DNA of 64,000 nucleotides from Lethocerus indicus (GCA_019843655.1 JACDQD010000010.1:4509637-4573636); one strand, 5' to 3'; positions 12,428 through 27,393 are shown, counted from the stretch's first letter. Made by a program: numbers and translations. The notes: generated by a model not told the origin, from the sequence alone.

Positions 12428-13350
12428 CTCCTACCGTTTCCGCTCGGCATTTCGGCAGCTCCGCCTACCCTTGGCCTGAACTCCACCAACTTTCTACCGG
12501 GAGCAAATACAGGAAATGATTTCGGTAGGTGGGCCCTGGAGGGACGGCCGGGGGTTAGCGCACTTCCTTTTCCAACGAGAAAACGCCCCCGAGCCTCCCC
12601 CGTTGGCCCGAATCTAAATGTATTTGCTCTCCTTCCTGCCAGAAATCCAGTAATCATTTCCTCGGAGCGGAACGGCCATTTGGGAAACGCTCGACGATAA
12701 TCCCAAAGCTTTGTACGAATCTGTACATGCGTCGTGTGCAATAATCGACCGATCTAATGATCCTGCAGGTTTGGGGTGGGGGGGCACCCCGTTCAATTTT
12801 TCCAGATAAACTTTAACGTTCAATCGTTAAGATAGCTTTCTGGAACCATTTCTGTTTCGCCGGTATGCCTCCCTAATCTACCGGCTGACAACGGTGAAAA
12901 ACCGAAATCGATGCATTAGAGCACATTTTTTAAAAGCTTGACACTAATCACGGTATAAGTGATTTTATTATAAGGGCTTTATTAAATGTGGTACTTGTTA
13001 CTGCTTGTCATTATTTTATTTCAATGGTTAGGCAATTTTTTCGATATAGTCTTACAGACAAGGTTTTTCGAATTGAGCGAGAAAGGTGGTATTAGATAAA
13101 AAACGTCTATTTTTTAAAAGAGATTTTTTTCTGTGGGCTGTTTATTGGATTGAATCCGAACGTGAGAAGCTCAACACAAGAAGTATTATCTTTTTACGTA
13201 CGGCATTCACGGGGTTGTTCCATCACACCGACGGTAATTGGCTTGGGCCCGATCCCGTACTTAATTCGCCCCTCCTAATCACAGCCTTTTCAAGTGTCGG
13301 CCATCCATCCCATTTATTTCAAACCATCATTGGGCCCCCTTACCAGTTGT

Positions 13351-13403
13351 ATTAATAATAATAATAGTCATAATCATAATGATAAGATTAATGATGGTAA
13401 TAA
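13351..13403. repeat. Degenerate ATT/ATG-type microsatellite
   Basis: An uninterrupted (TAA)n core near 13353-13365 continues into imperfect ATAATC and AATGAT units as far as about 13403. It is a decayed trinucleotide repeat with no coding context. Confidence 0.7.
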
Positions 13404-16400
13404 TGAAACGGTAACGGCGATTTTTAAACGGGCGAGTAATTGAAACGCCCGCGTCGGCTCGTAAATGAAATAAATCCGTTTCTTCTTGTTCAAAGTGCGC
13501 CGAGAAGCTAATTTTAAGTTATTATTAGCGGGCTAATAATGGTAGCTGCACATACTCCTATACTTCAATTTTCGTCCTGCCATGTTGTATATGTGTTTGA
13601 AAAATTATGCCAAATATTTACTATGCACTCTATTTTAAGTTGGCCCCATGGCCTAGGTTGGAATGTCGAGACCACTTAATGATTTCTGAATGAAGTTCAC
13701 GGTTGAGTGAATCGAACCGGTTCACCGGCTTTTCATTTTTTAAGGTACTGACATTATGTTCTTGTACCGCACTTGTAAATCTACTACTAACGATTTCAGA
13801 AAGCCGAGAATAATGGATGACCTTAGCGGTCTCCTCGGAGAAGTATTTACATTAATACAATCCATTATATGTTAGCAGCGATGAAATATTGTTGGATTTT
13901 GAGAAACATTTGTCCAGGGTTTATAGTATATAACTTTAAAGTTATGTACTTGGTGTTTGCAAGCCTACACAAACATATTTCATATTATTGCACCCATTAA
14001 ACTGTCCAATGTATATTCTATAGTTGATGGGGGTTTAAACACGGCCAGTTAACCTTAGATGTTTGACCTGTGTTCGTTAGCAGTAGGCTGGGACTGACCC
14101 AGTTCTCATTGTGTGCGTTGGGTTGGCGCTCACGATAACCCCCCGACGGCTGGGCTGAAGATCGTTATTGGGGAGCTACTTTCCTCTAAATCATCGTCAG
14201 CACGGAATCATAGTCCTGTTCCCACAGTCCGGTTTTTGCCTTTCTGGGTCAACTCTCCGCCTGGGTCGGGGATCGGGTGAATCTCGCATTAAAATTTTTA
14301 ATCGGCGCACTTTAATCAATATCCTCGAATTCTTCGGGTCTAGGAAACGTTCGCAAGAAAGCCGCCCGACAAAGGGTAATTTCTAACGCTAAATGTTCGC
14401 GTCCAATAATGATAAGTTTTAGCGAATATTGCCGTTTTAAGTGGCGGGAAGAAATTGCGAATTACCTCGGTTCAATTTCCCTCAGAATTAATTTTCGGCA
14501 TTGCCGGATGCGATGGGGCCAAAGTTATTAAAACAACGGTATTTCTATTCGCTTACACTAAGGATTTTATTTATTTTTTAGCTATATAAGTTTTACATAA
14601 TATTTTATCAAATAAAAACAGTTTTAATCGTAGTTACAGTAATTCCCTGGAATGTAGAACGTTTCTACATTTACACTTAAAAAATGGGGAAGGACAAAAT
14701 TGTACAGTGGACAGCATTAATATGACTTTACAGGTTAGGTACTTGTGTAATTTAAATGTTCTGTTACCGTTATTGGCTGCTTGACCCGCCGCCTCCTCCG
14801 GTCTGCTCGTAGACCGGTTTTCGCGGTCGCCCGTACCGGTCGGTTGGCTAATGGATGATTTATAGTTGAGCGCGGCCAGAACCTATTACCGCCGTGGTGT
14901 TCGGTTTATCAGTTAAATCCGCGGGACTTTAATTTTTCAAAATTGTAATTTATTTTAAAAACGACAACGGCTGCGCACCCGGGAGCCGCCTCCAAGAAGC
15001 TTCCGGACCGTCCCGGGAGTCGCATTCGCATTTCAAATCTTATTTATGGGAAAAATCTCCCGTTTATATATACCTCCGTGGCTAAGCTTCGAGTATCAGG
15101 TTTTATAAATGGCCATATTTCTATATGACAGAATAAAGATATATGCATGTACATCTATGCATATTTTTAACAATCCTTCCTTTGTTTCCGTTAAAGCGGT
15201 ATTCTGAGTCCTAATGAATGAACGAGATGATTTTTTATCTAATAATTTTGTATCCAGATATGGGGTCCGACCTAATTTTTAACAAATATACACTTGTTAG
15301 AATGGGATTTAGTCGTTCAGTTTGGTCGTTTAGTCGCAAGTTTGCATTATTCACTGATGGCTCAACAAAGGGTTTTAGCAGTTGCAGATATTGAAGGAGA
15401 CATAATTAAATTTTCAGCACGGTAGGGCGACAAACGTGATCAGAAAACAGTGGAGACAACTGCCTTCCAGTCGAACGTTTCTTATAAAATCCTAATTAAT
15501 TATTTATAAGCCGATGGACGGGGACACGTGTCGATAACGCTTTCTGACAGCCCCCCTTTTCCCCGGCGGGCCTAAATTGTGCGCGCGAACCATATTTTTC
15601 ATCGCCGAAAATTTAGTCCCGGTACGGAATTTATGGTTTTGACAACTGGGCCCCAAAAGTTGTTTGCCTCGGGGGGGAAATTCGAGCGTGGGCGAGTAGT
15701 AAATTCCGCCTCGGTTTCCTGTTATCTGAGTCCCTCTGTTATTCTCAGCAAAGTTGCCACAGCCACCACCGGGAAAGCGGTGGTTTTCCGTCGGAAAAAC
15801 TCTCCCCGAATTTCTGGACCCTTCAAAAGGTGGACGGTTTAATTTCCAATCCGCTTATCGGCGGATTGTACCGGAACGCCGTCAGTTCGTATCTGCGAGT
15901 ACGTGAAAACAAAGCTGTAAAATTTTCGCTTCGAAAAACAATAAATTGAAGATCAGTCCTAATTTTGAACAGAAATGTTCATGTATAAATATGTATTACA
16001 TTGTTGTAATAATAATTTCCATTAACAACACAGTAGAAAAATAATTCCCTTGCGTTCACCACCACATAGATATAAACTGGTAACATTATCCCATGACATA
16101 CCTGTCCCCTTCGTAACAGTTGTATTATACTTCGATGTATAGTGTGGTTAATTTGAGGTTGTGTAAATTTCTAAACGCGGATTTTCACCGACTGGTCACC
16201 CGAAACGTTGCCGAATAATTTAGTCGGTATAAAATGCCCGCGAGGAATTCTCACAGAATAAAATGAAAGTTATTGGAAAATATTTGAAAAAAATTTATGT
16301 TAAAAAAAACGTGCAATGTATTATCCACGGTATTATTTGTGAATAAATACAAATAAACGACCGCACGAATGTTTTACAATTCGTTTTTTAAAAACGTGAC

Positions 16401-17819
16401 CTCGAATTCATTTTAATAATCCCCCCCGGAGAATTTTAGTTGGTGCCGAACGCGTGATGAATGTGCCAAGGAAGGCACATCCACGTCCTCTCTCGGGCTT
16501 TCTCCCGCCTCCTCCTCCTCCTCATCCACCGCCTTTTAGCCGGTCGCCCCCTACAGAATGGGCACTATTACCGTAGTTCACTATTGCAGAAGCGCTGGTC
16601 GTATCACACAAGTTTCTCGGCTTCGAAAATTATGCGGGATACCTGCCCGGCCGTTCGGGATGTTCGGTCGTAATATTCCCTATCTGGATTCCCGCCATCG
16701 TCAGTATTGCTTTTGCGAACATGGAATATTGTGCGTTTTCGCATCGAAACAGAAGGAAACAGTTTCGAAATTCTCTTAGAATTAAGAGTTGAACTTCCTG
16801 GGCCTCTGAGAAAACTGCAGGTCTCTCGTTTCTTCGACCAGTATTTGTAAAGGGAATGTAAACTCGTAAGAAGTTCGTGTTACTGGAGATCGTGTCCCGA
16901 GTTCTTCTCTAGCCCCGGGTCCATAGCGGGATACGTTTCGCGACCCTCCCTTAGAGACCGCTCGTCGCTTATTGTTCCCTGCACTGGGCGTTGTTATTAG
17001 ACAGTATAATTCAAATATTTATTCGCGATCTTTTGATACCGCCCCTTTCACCGGGGCTCTCGAAATTTCGATGAATGCCAGACGGTCATAGTAAAATGTA
17101 AATCTGTGAAGTCGCGCCGAGGCCCCATTGTTTGACATCGGGGGCGATACCCGCAAGTATCGTCGCCCCGAGGGAATTTCTGTTACATCCCGTAACACAT
17201 CCACGCGTGCCCGTTCGATCAATCGATTCCTTATACTCAATGTCATCCTAATGGGCGTTTTCTTAACGCATGAAAGTATTTGCGTCCGAGCCCGATTTAT
17301 TACTTCCCTTCGTGCCTTTAGGGGGAATCACGATGATCGTGATTACGTTTTGAGAAATGTAATTTGCTTACATTCTTTCTGCCGCCGGTAGTTTGTGGAC
17401 GAATAGTATCGCAAGGATGTTTCGATGAAGACTACACGGATGGACTCGAGCATGATATCAAGCGAAAAACAAAAAATGCATTAGGCTAAATGGATCTTTA
17501 GGTTGTAGGAAAACCCCCTTAAGGCACAAATAAACGACGCGTTAATGTAGTTGAGATTATTTTAATTTTAAATCTTCGGAAATTTTAATAAACGAATTAA
17601 ACAAGTTCAGGAACCTATAGCTTGTGTTCCCACCGCTAGGAAGAGACAATATATCTTGTCTTGGACATATAAATCAGGTTCATTTACAAAACGAGTGGAA
17701 AGCTATTAGTCTCATACCTAATATTCCATATTACAGAGAGCCACTGCCTGATCAGTCGTTCCAAACCTACATCTACCTCTGAAAATTAACTTTAATAATT
17801 GTTAAATTTCGACTATCTC

Positions 17820-17839
17820 GATTATCCAGAGGGATAATC
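17820..17839. repeat. Perfect 8-bp hairpin
   Basis: GATTATCC (17820-17827) and GGATAATC (17832-17839) are exact reverse complements around the loop AGAG. Each arm carries a GATTA/GGATAA-type core that Otx- or GATA-class factors can bind, so a paired binding site is possible. Eight-bp stems with short loops are expected occasionally by chance. Confidence 0.6.
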
Positions 17840-18224
17840 ATCAGAGCACACACATCCAAACATGCATCAGAGCATGCACATGTTAAGCGTTATGCATTTG
17901 ATACATTGTATTTCAAATTATATAACATCCTATTAATATAATACGAAAGCGTACATGTGGATTATATAATATTGGTTATGTTCCTGTAACGGCGTTTCAC
18001 CAACAGCTGCGACCGCGGCTGTACTACAGGGCCCCTCCACTAGCGGCCTCTCTGATTCATGATAAATTCAGTCCCTACGTAATACGGATGCCGACCTTAA
18101 ATAAATAATCCGATCGATTTGTTTGTACTTAAATATTTCCATTAAAAAAATCTTAGTGTGCCCTTAAAGGATGACAGCTGGTGGCGACTGACAATGAATG
18201 GTAGAATATCTTTATTGCGTCAAA

Positions 18225-18227
<3 letters not shown>

Positions 18228-18289
<62 letters not shown>
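18228..18289. repeat. (AT)31 microsatellite
   Basis: A perfect 62-bp dinucleotide repeat, the longest pure AT tract in the window. It is self-complementary and able to extrude as a cruciform. An apparent open frame across it encodes only alternating Tyr-Ile and is an artefact of the repeat. Confidence 0.97.
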
Positions 18290-18291
<2 letters not shown>

Positions 18292-21200
18292 TGCAGCTAA
18301 AAAAATATAACGTTTGCTTCGGTCGTTGCCGAATTATTTCGGTTCCTCCGAGGAGTCAGAACTGTTTCCTTATAACTGGCGCTCTTCCTTTCCAAGTCCC
18401 GCATTCCCGGTTATTTCTTGGCATTCTTATTTTATCCTGTAAGTAAATTACTGCCGCCGGCTTCGGCCGTTTATCAGCGTAGGTCGAATGAGATTATAAT
18501 TGGGGGTATTTATCTTCTCAAGTGGTTCTGACGGTTTAGTGTTTGTTTTTAACTGAGATAAAGTGCACGTGCTCCCCAAGTTTAACCCACCTTCTCGGAC
18601 CGAGGGGAAAGGAAAAACCCTTCGGAAGGCTAATAGTGTACCAGTTTCGTAGTTTTTTTCAATTCCTTTGGAAGTTGATGAGTGTTTGTATTAAATGCTT
18701 GCTAATTGAACTAATTGACGACACGGAAACAAGGACTCATCATAGGAAAAATTAAAAATATGCATTACTTCACATAGACAATTATTGTTTTAATGGGTTG
18801 AGCATTTGTAATTTTAAAACAGCTATTTCTGAACAAATTATTTTAAATTGTATTTTCCAATAGTATGATATCCTTAATTTATTTGAAAATATTGAATTTA
18901 CGCTGAGCCCATTAGGCACAAATTCCGTTGGATTTTAGGTACCGGTATTTTAGGTTCTGTCTACCGCTCTATATTAAGGTTATTAAACAGAGGCAGGCTC
19001 CCTCTTGGAGCTTGGCGCTCGGCACGTGCTCGCTCCATTACCGCCGAGAATTATCATTTCAGATAGGTCGGTTCATTATTATTATTAACTTCCCCTCCAG
19101 TCCACCAATAATAGGCTTAATTTCAGGCTTTACTACATACGAATACATGACACAGTTCAGTTGGCGGGAGTTCGGAATAAATTGAACAAACTTGAGAACA
19201 AATCTGGGCCAATATCATTCAAAACAATTGGGTCCGAGTACAGAATTTCGGATACTTTTACGAATGACTTAAATAAAAAATGCAGAATCGATTTTTTCTA
19301 AACCTGTACCAATGATGTGAATGAATTAATTTTGTGGCTCAAATATTCTTTGGAAGATCTGAATCCATGTAGTCATTAACACGCCTATAGCGGTTTAATT
19401 TTTTAACTGAATGCCCTATATTCCAATCCTTTGATCGGCTCAGAATATTCCCTAATAATCGTACCTACTAACAACTAATTTAAGACAAGAAAAGGCTTGA
19501 ACAGTATCCACTGGCATACTGAGGGTTGACCGAGCCGTGTGTCCGCAACGTATACGTTATCCCTCACAAAGGGGCCCCCCGCACGCAACCAGATTGGCCA
19601 TTCGGCGGACTGCCGCCGCTGCCTGGGAATTACCAAAACTAGGTTTCCGCTATTCCCCTCGTATATCTTTCTAATGGCCGTGCATGATTTTAACACGTTT
19701 GATATACGGCTAATCTCAAAACGGGGGCGCTACACTGTCCGATGGAAAGCACTTCCTGATTCATGGGCTTCTGTCAGGCGCACATTATTTCTTCGTCCCT
19801 ATCACAAAGGACGTGATAAAATTTAAATAATACATTCGCTTGGGAATACAACAATAGACGAAATAATTATGATACCTTGGTTAGGAATTGGTACGCTTAA
19901 TATTACATTTCTAGGCTTGCATATTTTAAAAAGAAATCTGTTGTTATGAATCCAACTATAAGAATAATTAATATATTTAATTATTTATCTCAGGTTGTCC
20001 TTAAAAAAAACAATTCTCTCGGGTCAAATAAAATTGTAGTCGTTGTTTTATTTAGTTAAAACATTTAAGATCAACTGTACTTTATTTATCAGTATACCGC
20101 TAATCTGGAAAACTGGAATTATGTATTTCATTTTTACGTCTGTCTTTTACGTCTACCTGACAGTTGACCATCCCCGACAGAGGGTAAATTTAAATAAAAT
20201 TTAGTCCTGCCAACAAATTGAAAGAATGAATTGATTACATGTTAAAAGGTATTATAATAAAAGTTGTATTAAGTAGAAATTAGGTTTTTTCCTGTTTTAG
20301 GTATCTTGCCAAGGCAAATTGACAAGTACGCTTGCAATAAAAAAAAATGTTAGAATTGAAACTTGATTTATTGCGAGTTCCCTAGTAAATATTACTGTGC
20401 ATTTTACCGTTTGATTTGAGTAAAAGTTTGTATTTTAGATATACTGATAGTGTCCGGTAGTTCTTCGTATTGTTGAACTGGGGCTGTAGTCCTTTGCCGA
20501 CCTATTAATAGCCGACTTCCGTTCCTCTTCTGCCGTGTTTATATTGTGCGGGGGAGGCCTGCTTCTACTCGGGCTAATGGCCGTGCCTCGATGAAGCGGA
20601 CTTCCGCTTCCCATTCGGTCTGTTTTTAGTCCACTTATAAAACCGAAACAGTTTCGGTTGCTCCTTCCCGGCTCAAGTTTGTCTCCGGCCGTCGTGACGA
20701 ATTTTTAATTGTGCCGGAACCCGCCATGATCTTTCCGGGGCTGTCTGTTCTATTTCAAATCGGGCGGCGGTGAAACGTCGTCTTCGAAAAAATTCGTTTT
20801 TGTGGCCCGAACCGCCAGTAAATTTCCGACGAAGCGGCGTGTTTTCGTCCCCGCGCCCCAATCGAGCTCATTCAACGCCCGGCCAATTGCCACCGCAATT
20901 CGACGAAATTACAAAATGAGTATCGTTAGGCGCGAATAGACCTCCGTGCCTGCAATCGAGCCCACCTCGACATTACATTATACGGCAGTAAACGGTACAA
21001 ACTGCTGACCGGGTACGTTTCTGTTGTTCGAACCGTTGCTGAAATAAGAGATAAGCATCCTAACAATGTACATTCTGGGACACTGATTCTATCGTGATAA
21101 ATGTTATTATGGCCCAACTACATTCTTGTAATGTTCGGAATATTTTTAACGGCCCGGTGCATTGAAGAACATTACATGTTGTAGGGTAGTAAAGTATCAC

Positions 21201-24200
21201 AGTTCTACCCGGTAACAATGTTACTGTCTAGTCTGGAAATTACGTTATGAATGAAGAGCTCGTTTGTAACTAGGAGGTACAATTTCATTTTGAATTGTTC
21301 TCAAAAGAAGGTTTGTATTCTAGACAATAAAAGTCCTATTTTCTTACTATTATATGCTCTTTTGCTTCTTAAAATGGTGAAGTGCGGTCCCATTCTTTTA
21401 AATTAATGCAATTGCTAATGAAAGCTTTGAAGAAAGGAATAAAGGATGCTCACGATATTTCTACATTATTCGGAGGGTCTAATTTATTTTTAAATTAAAG
21501 GAGAGGAACACTGTTTCTATTCAGACCTTCTATCTTAGAGCCATTTATTCACCGGAAATCAACTCTGGGGAGTTGAAAATTCAACTTGGTCTATTTCCTT
21601 AGTTCCTCTCGAGTGCATTCTTTATGGCTTGTTGCTTCTTCCTCCCGAGTTCATAGCGCGGTGGGGTGGAGGGAGGGGCACGCGGGGAGATAAGAGGCCC
21701 CCCCCTCCCCCTAAATAATACACCTTATCAGGAGGTTACCACTTGACCGGTCACGGGAGATTCATCTGAGCGCCGTTGCGGGCCAGAGCTCGGGTCGCCG
21801 GTTCCACAGTTCGACCCGCCATTTCGCTGTTTACCGCTTCCTCTACCAGTCACGGATTCGCCTTTCGGATTATGAACAGGTTTTTATGTAAATATTTTCT
21901 TATATAGACGTATCCATACTTCCCCGCCCTATACAGTAGTTTTTAGTATTTCAGATGCAATTCATCGGTTACTGTGAACAGTGCAAATAATACTGTTGTA
22001 AACTAATTTCCTGCAAATAAATGTAAGGCTTGGATTTTGAACTCTCTTGAATTGGAATTCGAACTTTCTATTATTTATATTAAGGTGTTTCTTTAGTGGT
22101 CCATTACGGTTCAGAAAAGATATGTAGGAATCTATAAACCACCGGAAATATTCTAGTTCCGTGTATTACTATCATTAGTGTCTTAAACGATATGCTTTTT
22201 CTCCAAAAAATATATATGTATAGCCAAATGTATAGCTAATAATCGGAAGATATTAGATAGCCGATGTTATATGTAGTATCATAATACATGCGGCAAATGC
22301 GGCTTCATCTGCAACTTCAGTGGCGTGTTCAGTCTTCAAAGGGTACACGCGTAATTTTTTATTAGATTGTCAATGTTTCCTAATATTTTAGAAACCAAGG
22401 GAGGCAGTTTAAGATTGTGTGAAGTTTAATTTTCCACAATAATATCGATTGCGGCCGTTAGCCCAGAATAACATCTCGGCGGTCCCAAAGACAAGTGGAC
22501 ATGTGCCGGAATGGCGGACACGTGTCGGGGCGTGAGAGTGTGTGCGTGACCGCGCGAGTAAAGTTTAAGACCCTTCTGTGTTTTGTGAGTGGTCCGTCTG
22601 AGTCTCCTGGGCCCCTGCGGGCTTCTACTTTCATTAGATAATAAAGTTAAGGGCGCGGGGGGGGGCTTTGAATTGGTATTGGCACGTGGAAAGGGGACAT
22701 CCGCCACAACCATGGTGCTGGAGGGGGGGAAGGTTGGGGGAGAACGGCTTTTTGTCCTCCGCCACATCTTATTCCGGCCCCCTCCCAATGTTATCGCCAC
22801 CCTTACGATATTCCAACGCTCGGTTTCTCCTTGTTTTTATTTATTTGCTATTGATGGCGAAGAAGTACTTCGTGTGTGTATACCTACGAGTTCAGGGATA
22901 TTAGTTACTTCTTTTGAAATTTGCAAATTCTTGGAGAAAGTTGTGAATCTGCCTCAGGGGATTCGCCCAGCGAGGGTTGCTCTTACCAATATAAGTGTTT
23001 TATATTTTTTCAATATACATATTACATCGTAGAAAATACATACATTTCGTTTGATACATGTATACCTACACGCGGGCATTTCCACATTTATGTACATGGT
23101 ATTGAGACTAAATAAACTTGTATTGTTCACCACTAACGGTATAATTACAAATACATCATTTCTCTTTAAATATACACAGTATACAATGTTGTTTGATGCA
23201 CGCATGCCGGCCGGCGGGCCTTTCTACGATTATATACATGAATATTAGGACTTAACACGCTTGTTTTGTGCACAGTGTTGGTGTGGCAATCGGGAAAGTT
23301 AGAATACTAAAAACCCGAGAACATAGATTACACACACAACCACTAACGCCAGTACCACTAGTATGTCTTCAAGTTGCCACTAAAATAACACCGCAGTGTT
23401 GTAATGCATGGGTGTGTTTCAACGTAAATTTTAGGCAATTCTGTGAGGTTCTTCTATATAGGTTTTATGTGAGACGTACGCTTAATGAGTTCAAATTGGC
23501 AGTCGGTCGAAAGGGCACGGAGGAATGGGAGAACAGAGCGGCGATTGAGGGCCGACCCCGGAATCGATTACGATTACTTCTAATACTCCTGTATTAGCCG
23601 CTAGTAAAATGTAGTTTTTCAGGCTGAATATTAATTCCCGTTATCCATCCCCCTACTTATTATACGGGAATCTTTAAGCTGGTACTCAAATCGCCGCTAA
23701 ACACGTAATTTTTCCTGGGGTTTATTAAAACGGATAATTAAAGAATGTTAATAAAGGATTTTAATAACTACGCTCACTACGATAGCTAAATGAAGTATAT
23801 TTGCGTAATTGAAAATCTCTTCTTTACTACATTAATTAAAATTTTTCCGCCCAGTGCCCCCGCCGTCACTACAGCCTGTCGGCAATTAATTTTGCAAACG
23901 CAATAATTTATTGGGACATAATCGATTTATTATTACGGTCATAGTTGTCGTGGTGATAAATATCCTTAATAAGCGAAACTATAAAGCTTTGATAATGTGA
24001 AAAATCTGGGAGTTTTCGATCACCACCGTCGCGCTTATTTCGCCCTAAGCTAGCAGGCCATTAGTTTGTGGTTGGGTACTTAGGCGATGAAGCATTGCGT
24101 TAGCAATACCGGAACATTCGTCTTCGTACTGGGACTGGGTGGTTTTACTGTGGTTGGGGAGGAAGGTATGTTGTAAGTAATTTTATGTGTCAGTCGCCAG

Positions 24201-24773
24201 GCAGTTCTGAGGCGAATTACCAAGACTGTTACTGGCACTCGTCACCCCGGTAAGAGGGGATATTCCAGACACCCTCCCAGGAGCGCGTTTACGAGCTGTC
24301 CTATATAAATTATCAATTAAAATATATTTCAGTTTAGATAGAGGTCCTCTGCATTCGTCTTTATTGCTAGCAGTTCAAAGTTAATGCTGTCCAAAGTTAT
24401 GTATTAATATATTATTGGCATCCAATATTTTACCTCATTTTTATAGTATCGTTTACTGTGGTCATTTCAATTAGTTTATACAGTTTCACTGCAGGTAATA
24501 ACAAATACATTAATTAAAAACAAAATTAGTGGTCTAAGGACGATCTAAGAGTACGAAGAGGACCTGGGTACGCAGATAAGGAATGGTTTTACCCGGGGGT
24601 TGTCCGGCGTTAAAGAAATATCGTTACCTTTTATTGAGGTTTTATTGGGGCCGTTTCATTAGGCAATAAAGTTAAGATGAACCGCGGTCGGATGGGTGTA
24701 CGTCGTCGGGTTTAAATCGGGAACTCGGGCCCTGAGTGGTTCACGAAGATAAACCGAGATCTTATTAAGGGAA

Positions 24774-24826
24774 GGGGGGGGGTGTTCCTCCCTCCGGGCC
24801 ATTACTCGATGTCGCCCCCCCCCCCC
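24774..24826. repeat. Facing G9 and C12 homopolymer runs
   Basis: G9 (24774-24782) and C12 (24815-24826) are separated by 32 nt, so a transcript or single strand could fold into a GC-only stem of up to nine pairs. Homopolymers of this length are prone to slippage, and the exact counts are uncertain. Confidence 0.75.
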
Positions 24827-27393
24827 GGTCTACCCTCTTCCCATCACATACACTCACACATATACCTTGTTTACCTTCCGGCCGATATATCTTCCCTGGC
24901 TACGCGCAAACACCTTATCTGTCCGGCGACCCCTCGGCTAATAGATAACTGATAATAACCTTAACCCTCCAGGTAACCCCCGGCCGGAGGGTGTCGTGTC
25001 TAGACGTGTTTATCTGCTGTTTGATTTATGTGGGTCGACCGTACTGACACTGTCGAATATCAGTTTGTAATTTGTCGTCCCAGTCACCGCTAATTCGTTT
25101 TCATGACGAAAATTCTCTTATTTCGAGAATTCTTCCTGATGGAGAACACTGACAATGTTATGAAGCCAGGCAGTTTTCATATGAGGAATATTACTATATT
25201 AAGATAATAGTAATAATGATTATCTCTAGCTGTTGAAAACCTCTTTAAGAGCGAGTCCCTTCCATTCTAGAGCACCTAATGGAACGGACCTAGGAATTTC
25301 CCAATTTCCTCGGCGGGCCCCAAATCAGTAAAAGGTCGGGAACGTCCCAGAGAAACGCGACTCCGTTATAACTCCTACTTGCTTTCTGATTTATGTCCAG
25401 TGGGAGTCAGCCGGCGGGGGAACGGAGGGCCTCTTCCAGCGGGTGGGGGTTTAATAATTCCTAAGGAATAATTGACGTTCCGAGTGTTAACTGGGGCCGG
25501 ATGCTATTAGCCCCGGCCCAGGAACATTCCTCGGCTTTAACCGTTATTTCGTAGCCGGGTCCTATTCACCGTCCCGGCTGATTAATTACAGTATTGTTGT
25601 TACGGGATGGCAAATAACCGGCTTGTCGAAGGGACCGGCCAGTGGGCTTGTATTAATTGTTCGAGTTACACCATTACCGGGACCCGTTGATATTTCATTA
25701 TTCATTGTATTGAGCCGAGTTTTTTTTTTGAACGCCCTCTCTTCTGCTTCGTGGGTGAATGTTAATATAAAAATGATTACTTGGACGGTATAAACTGCTG
25801 GCAGGTGATTTGAATAATGTTCGGTGGAAATTGGGCCCCCACGTTTAAGGCGGTACCGGCAGTCTCCATTTTGTTTGCATTTATTGTCCATTTCAAATTT
25901 TCAATAAAAGAACAGAGAATTCGTGCATGGCATAAATAACGACGCGTTAAAATTAATTAGTACGATGATGGAAAAAAAATGTTAGCCCTTATTTGGGCCC
26001 AGCCGTTCGTCTTCTTGCCATTGATACTAACATTCCGCCAGTAATATATCTACACTACTGTTACTGTCAGTAATAGTGTAACAATGCTGAGGCAACTTGC
26101 AATACTTTGCTCTATTACTAATGGTCCTCATTCCTGGTATGGTGAACGCTCACGGAAATATGTACAATAGATATCTGTGTTAAACCCTCCATTTTGTGTA
26201 ATCCCGATAGCAAGAGAAAATAAATAAAAACTATTCAGTTAGCATAAATAGAAAACGACGGGGTCTCTGTTATTTCAAGAACATTCGATTTTACTTCGGC
26301 TTTCTCTCTTCATTCTTGGTAATTTAACACTTTCATAAAAAACCTTATGGGTGTGAATGAAACGTCTGGGCCGCTCACTGGAAACACTAAACCTCGCTTA
26401 TACCGCACCGACCGCACTGGAATTTTGCGGTCCCATCGCGCTGATATTTAATAATACTCGGGAGTTCCCCGCGTCGAAGTTACACCGTATATGAAGTGGA
26501 GCGAGCTCAAAATTAATTGTATCCCAACCGCTTCGGAAGTTCCGGGAAAGCCCGTTTGGGGCGGACCGCACGAAAGATGATGGAACTGGCGGTGAAACTG
26601 GCTGAATGACTTTTCGTCATTTCAGTACGTGACATTTATTAGGGCCTCTGCCGTGTCCATTTTCGTGGCGACACTCTTATCGTAACGAATCCCAAGATTT
26701 AACCATCTCGAGTCTGTTATCTAGCACGTCCTGGGTGTCCGAGGTTTATTAAGTATAAGGAATATTATAATATATAATTAAGTTCGGCGGGACTTTCTCT
26801 CTTCTGCTTCACTCTTATTTGCAACAAGTATTTCACTCATAATATTAGCATTGATACTAGTATGTGATTACCATTATAAATTCGTCCTGAACGATGTTGA
26901 GGCTTTGGCAGTTATTAAAGGCTAAGTTTTGAATCATGTTTAGGGACCGGACGTTTCGTGATTTCGTACATTTTTTAAGCCGCTTGAACAACTCCAAGTT
27001 CTCAGCTCGCTTTCTGCCCAAGTTTTCGTCCTCCCGAGTCCTTCCGTTCCTCGCCCGCTGGGCGTTTCGTGCGGATACCGTGCCCGCCACGACCATTAGC
27101 ACTAGCGTCGTTTAGCGCCGCGAAACGGCGTACAGTGATAGAAAGTTTCGCTGGAATTGCACGTTGTTCGGGGTCCCGACACACAGTCACGATAGTAAAG
27201 TGGGGAAACTTTATTGAAATTGCAGGATTTTAACTGTTATCGCTAGTAGAAATTTTGCAGTTCATTCCGAACTGCATTAACCCTTTGCGTAATATTCTTT
27301 CATCCAGCTTAAGCCCAGAGATGCACCTAGACGTTCTAGCTAATCAAAAGTTTAAATAAAAAATATCAAAAGAGAAATCCTTTTAAATACAAT

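Larger units (their letters stand above)
11146..18227. other. Non-coding stretch after ratchet site 1
   Basis: No gene is recognised. Open frames reach 132 codons near 12302-12700, with a 127-codon frame on the opposite strand, but both sit in a GC-rich pocket where stop codons are scarce and neither resembles a known domain. The pocket includes G13 at 12415-12427. Degenerate ATT/ATG-type repeats occur at 13351-13403. A CpG-rich patch lies at about 15540-15850. An 8-bp hairpin lies at 17820-17839, and a 10-bp direct repeat (CATCAGAGCA) occurs twice nearby, about 26 bp apart. Confidence 0.6.

Noticed and set aside
13705..13725. Minus-strand GGTTCGATTC, a tRNA B-box match
   Set aside because: The five bases on each side do not form a T stem, and there is no A box at the right distance.
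20284..20306. Strong pyrimidine tract ending TTTTAG followed by GTATCT
   Set aside because: A good acceptor, but the abutting donor is poor and no second donor follows, so it is not listed as a ratchet site.
22589..23032. 147-codon open frame, plus strand
   Set aside because: Starts in a G-rich, stop-poor pocket and drifts into AT-rich sequence without any known motif; no convincing splice sites flank it.
24958..24976. CCTTAAC close to CAG|GTAAC, like a U12 branch site plus acceptor
   Set aside because: The branch match is partial, the donor after the junction is weak, and the only U12-type 5' match lies downstream of it.
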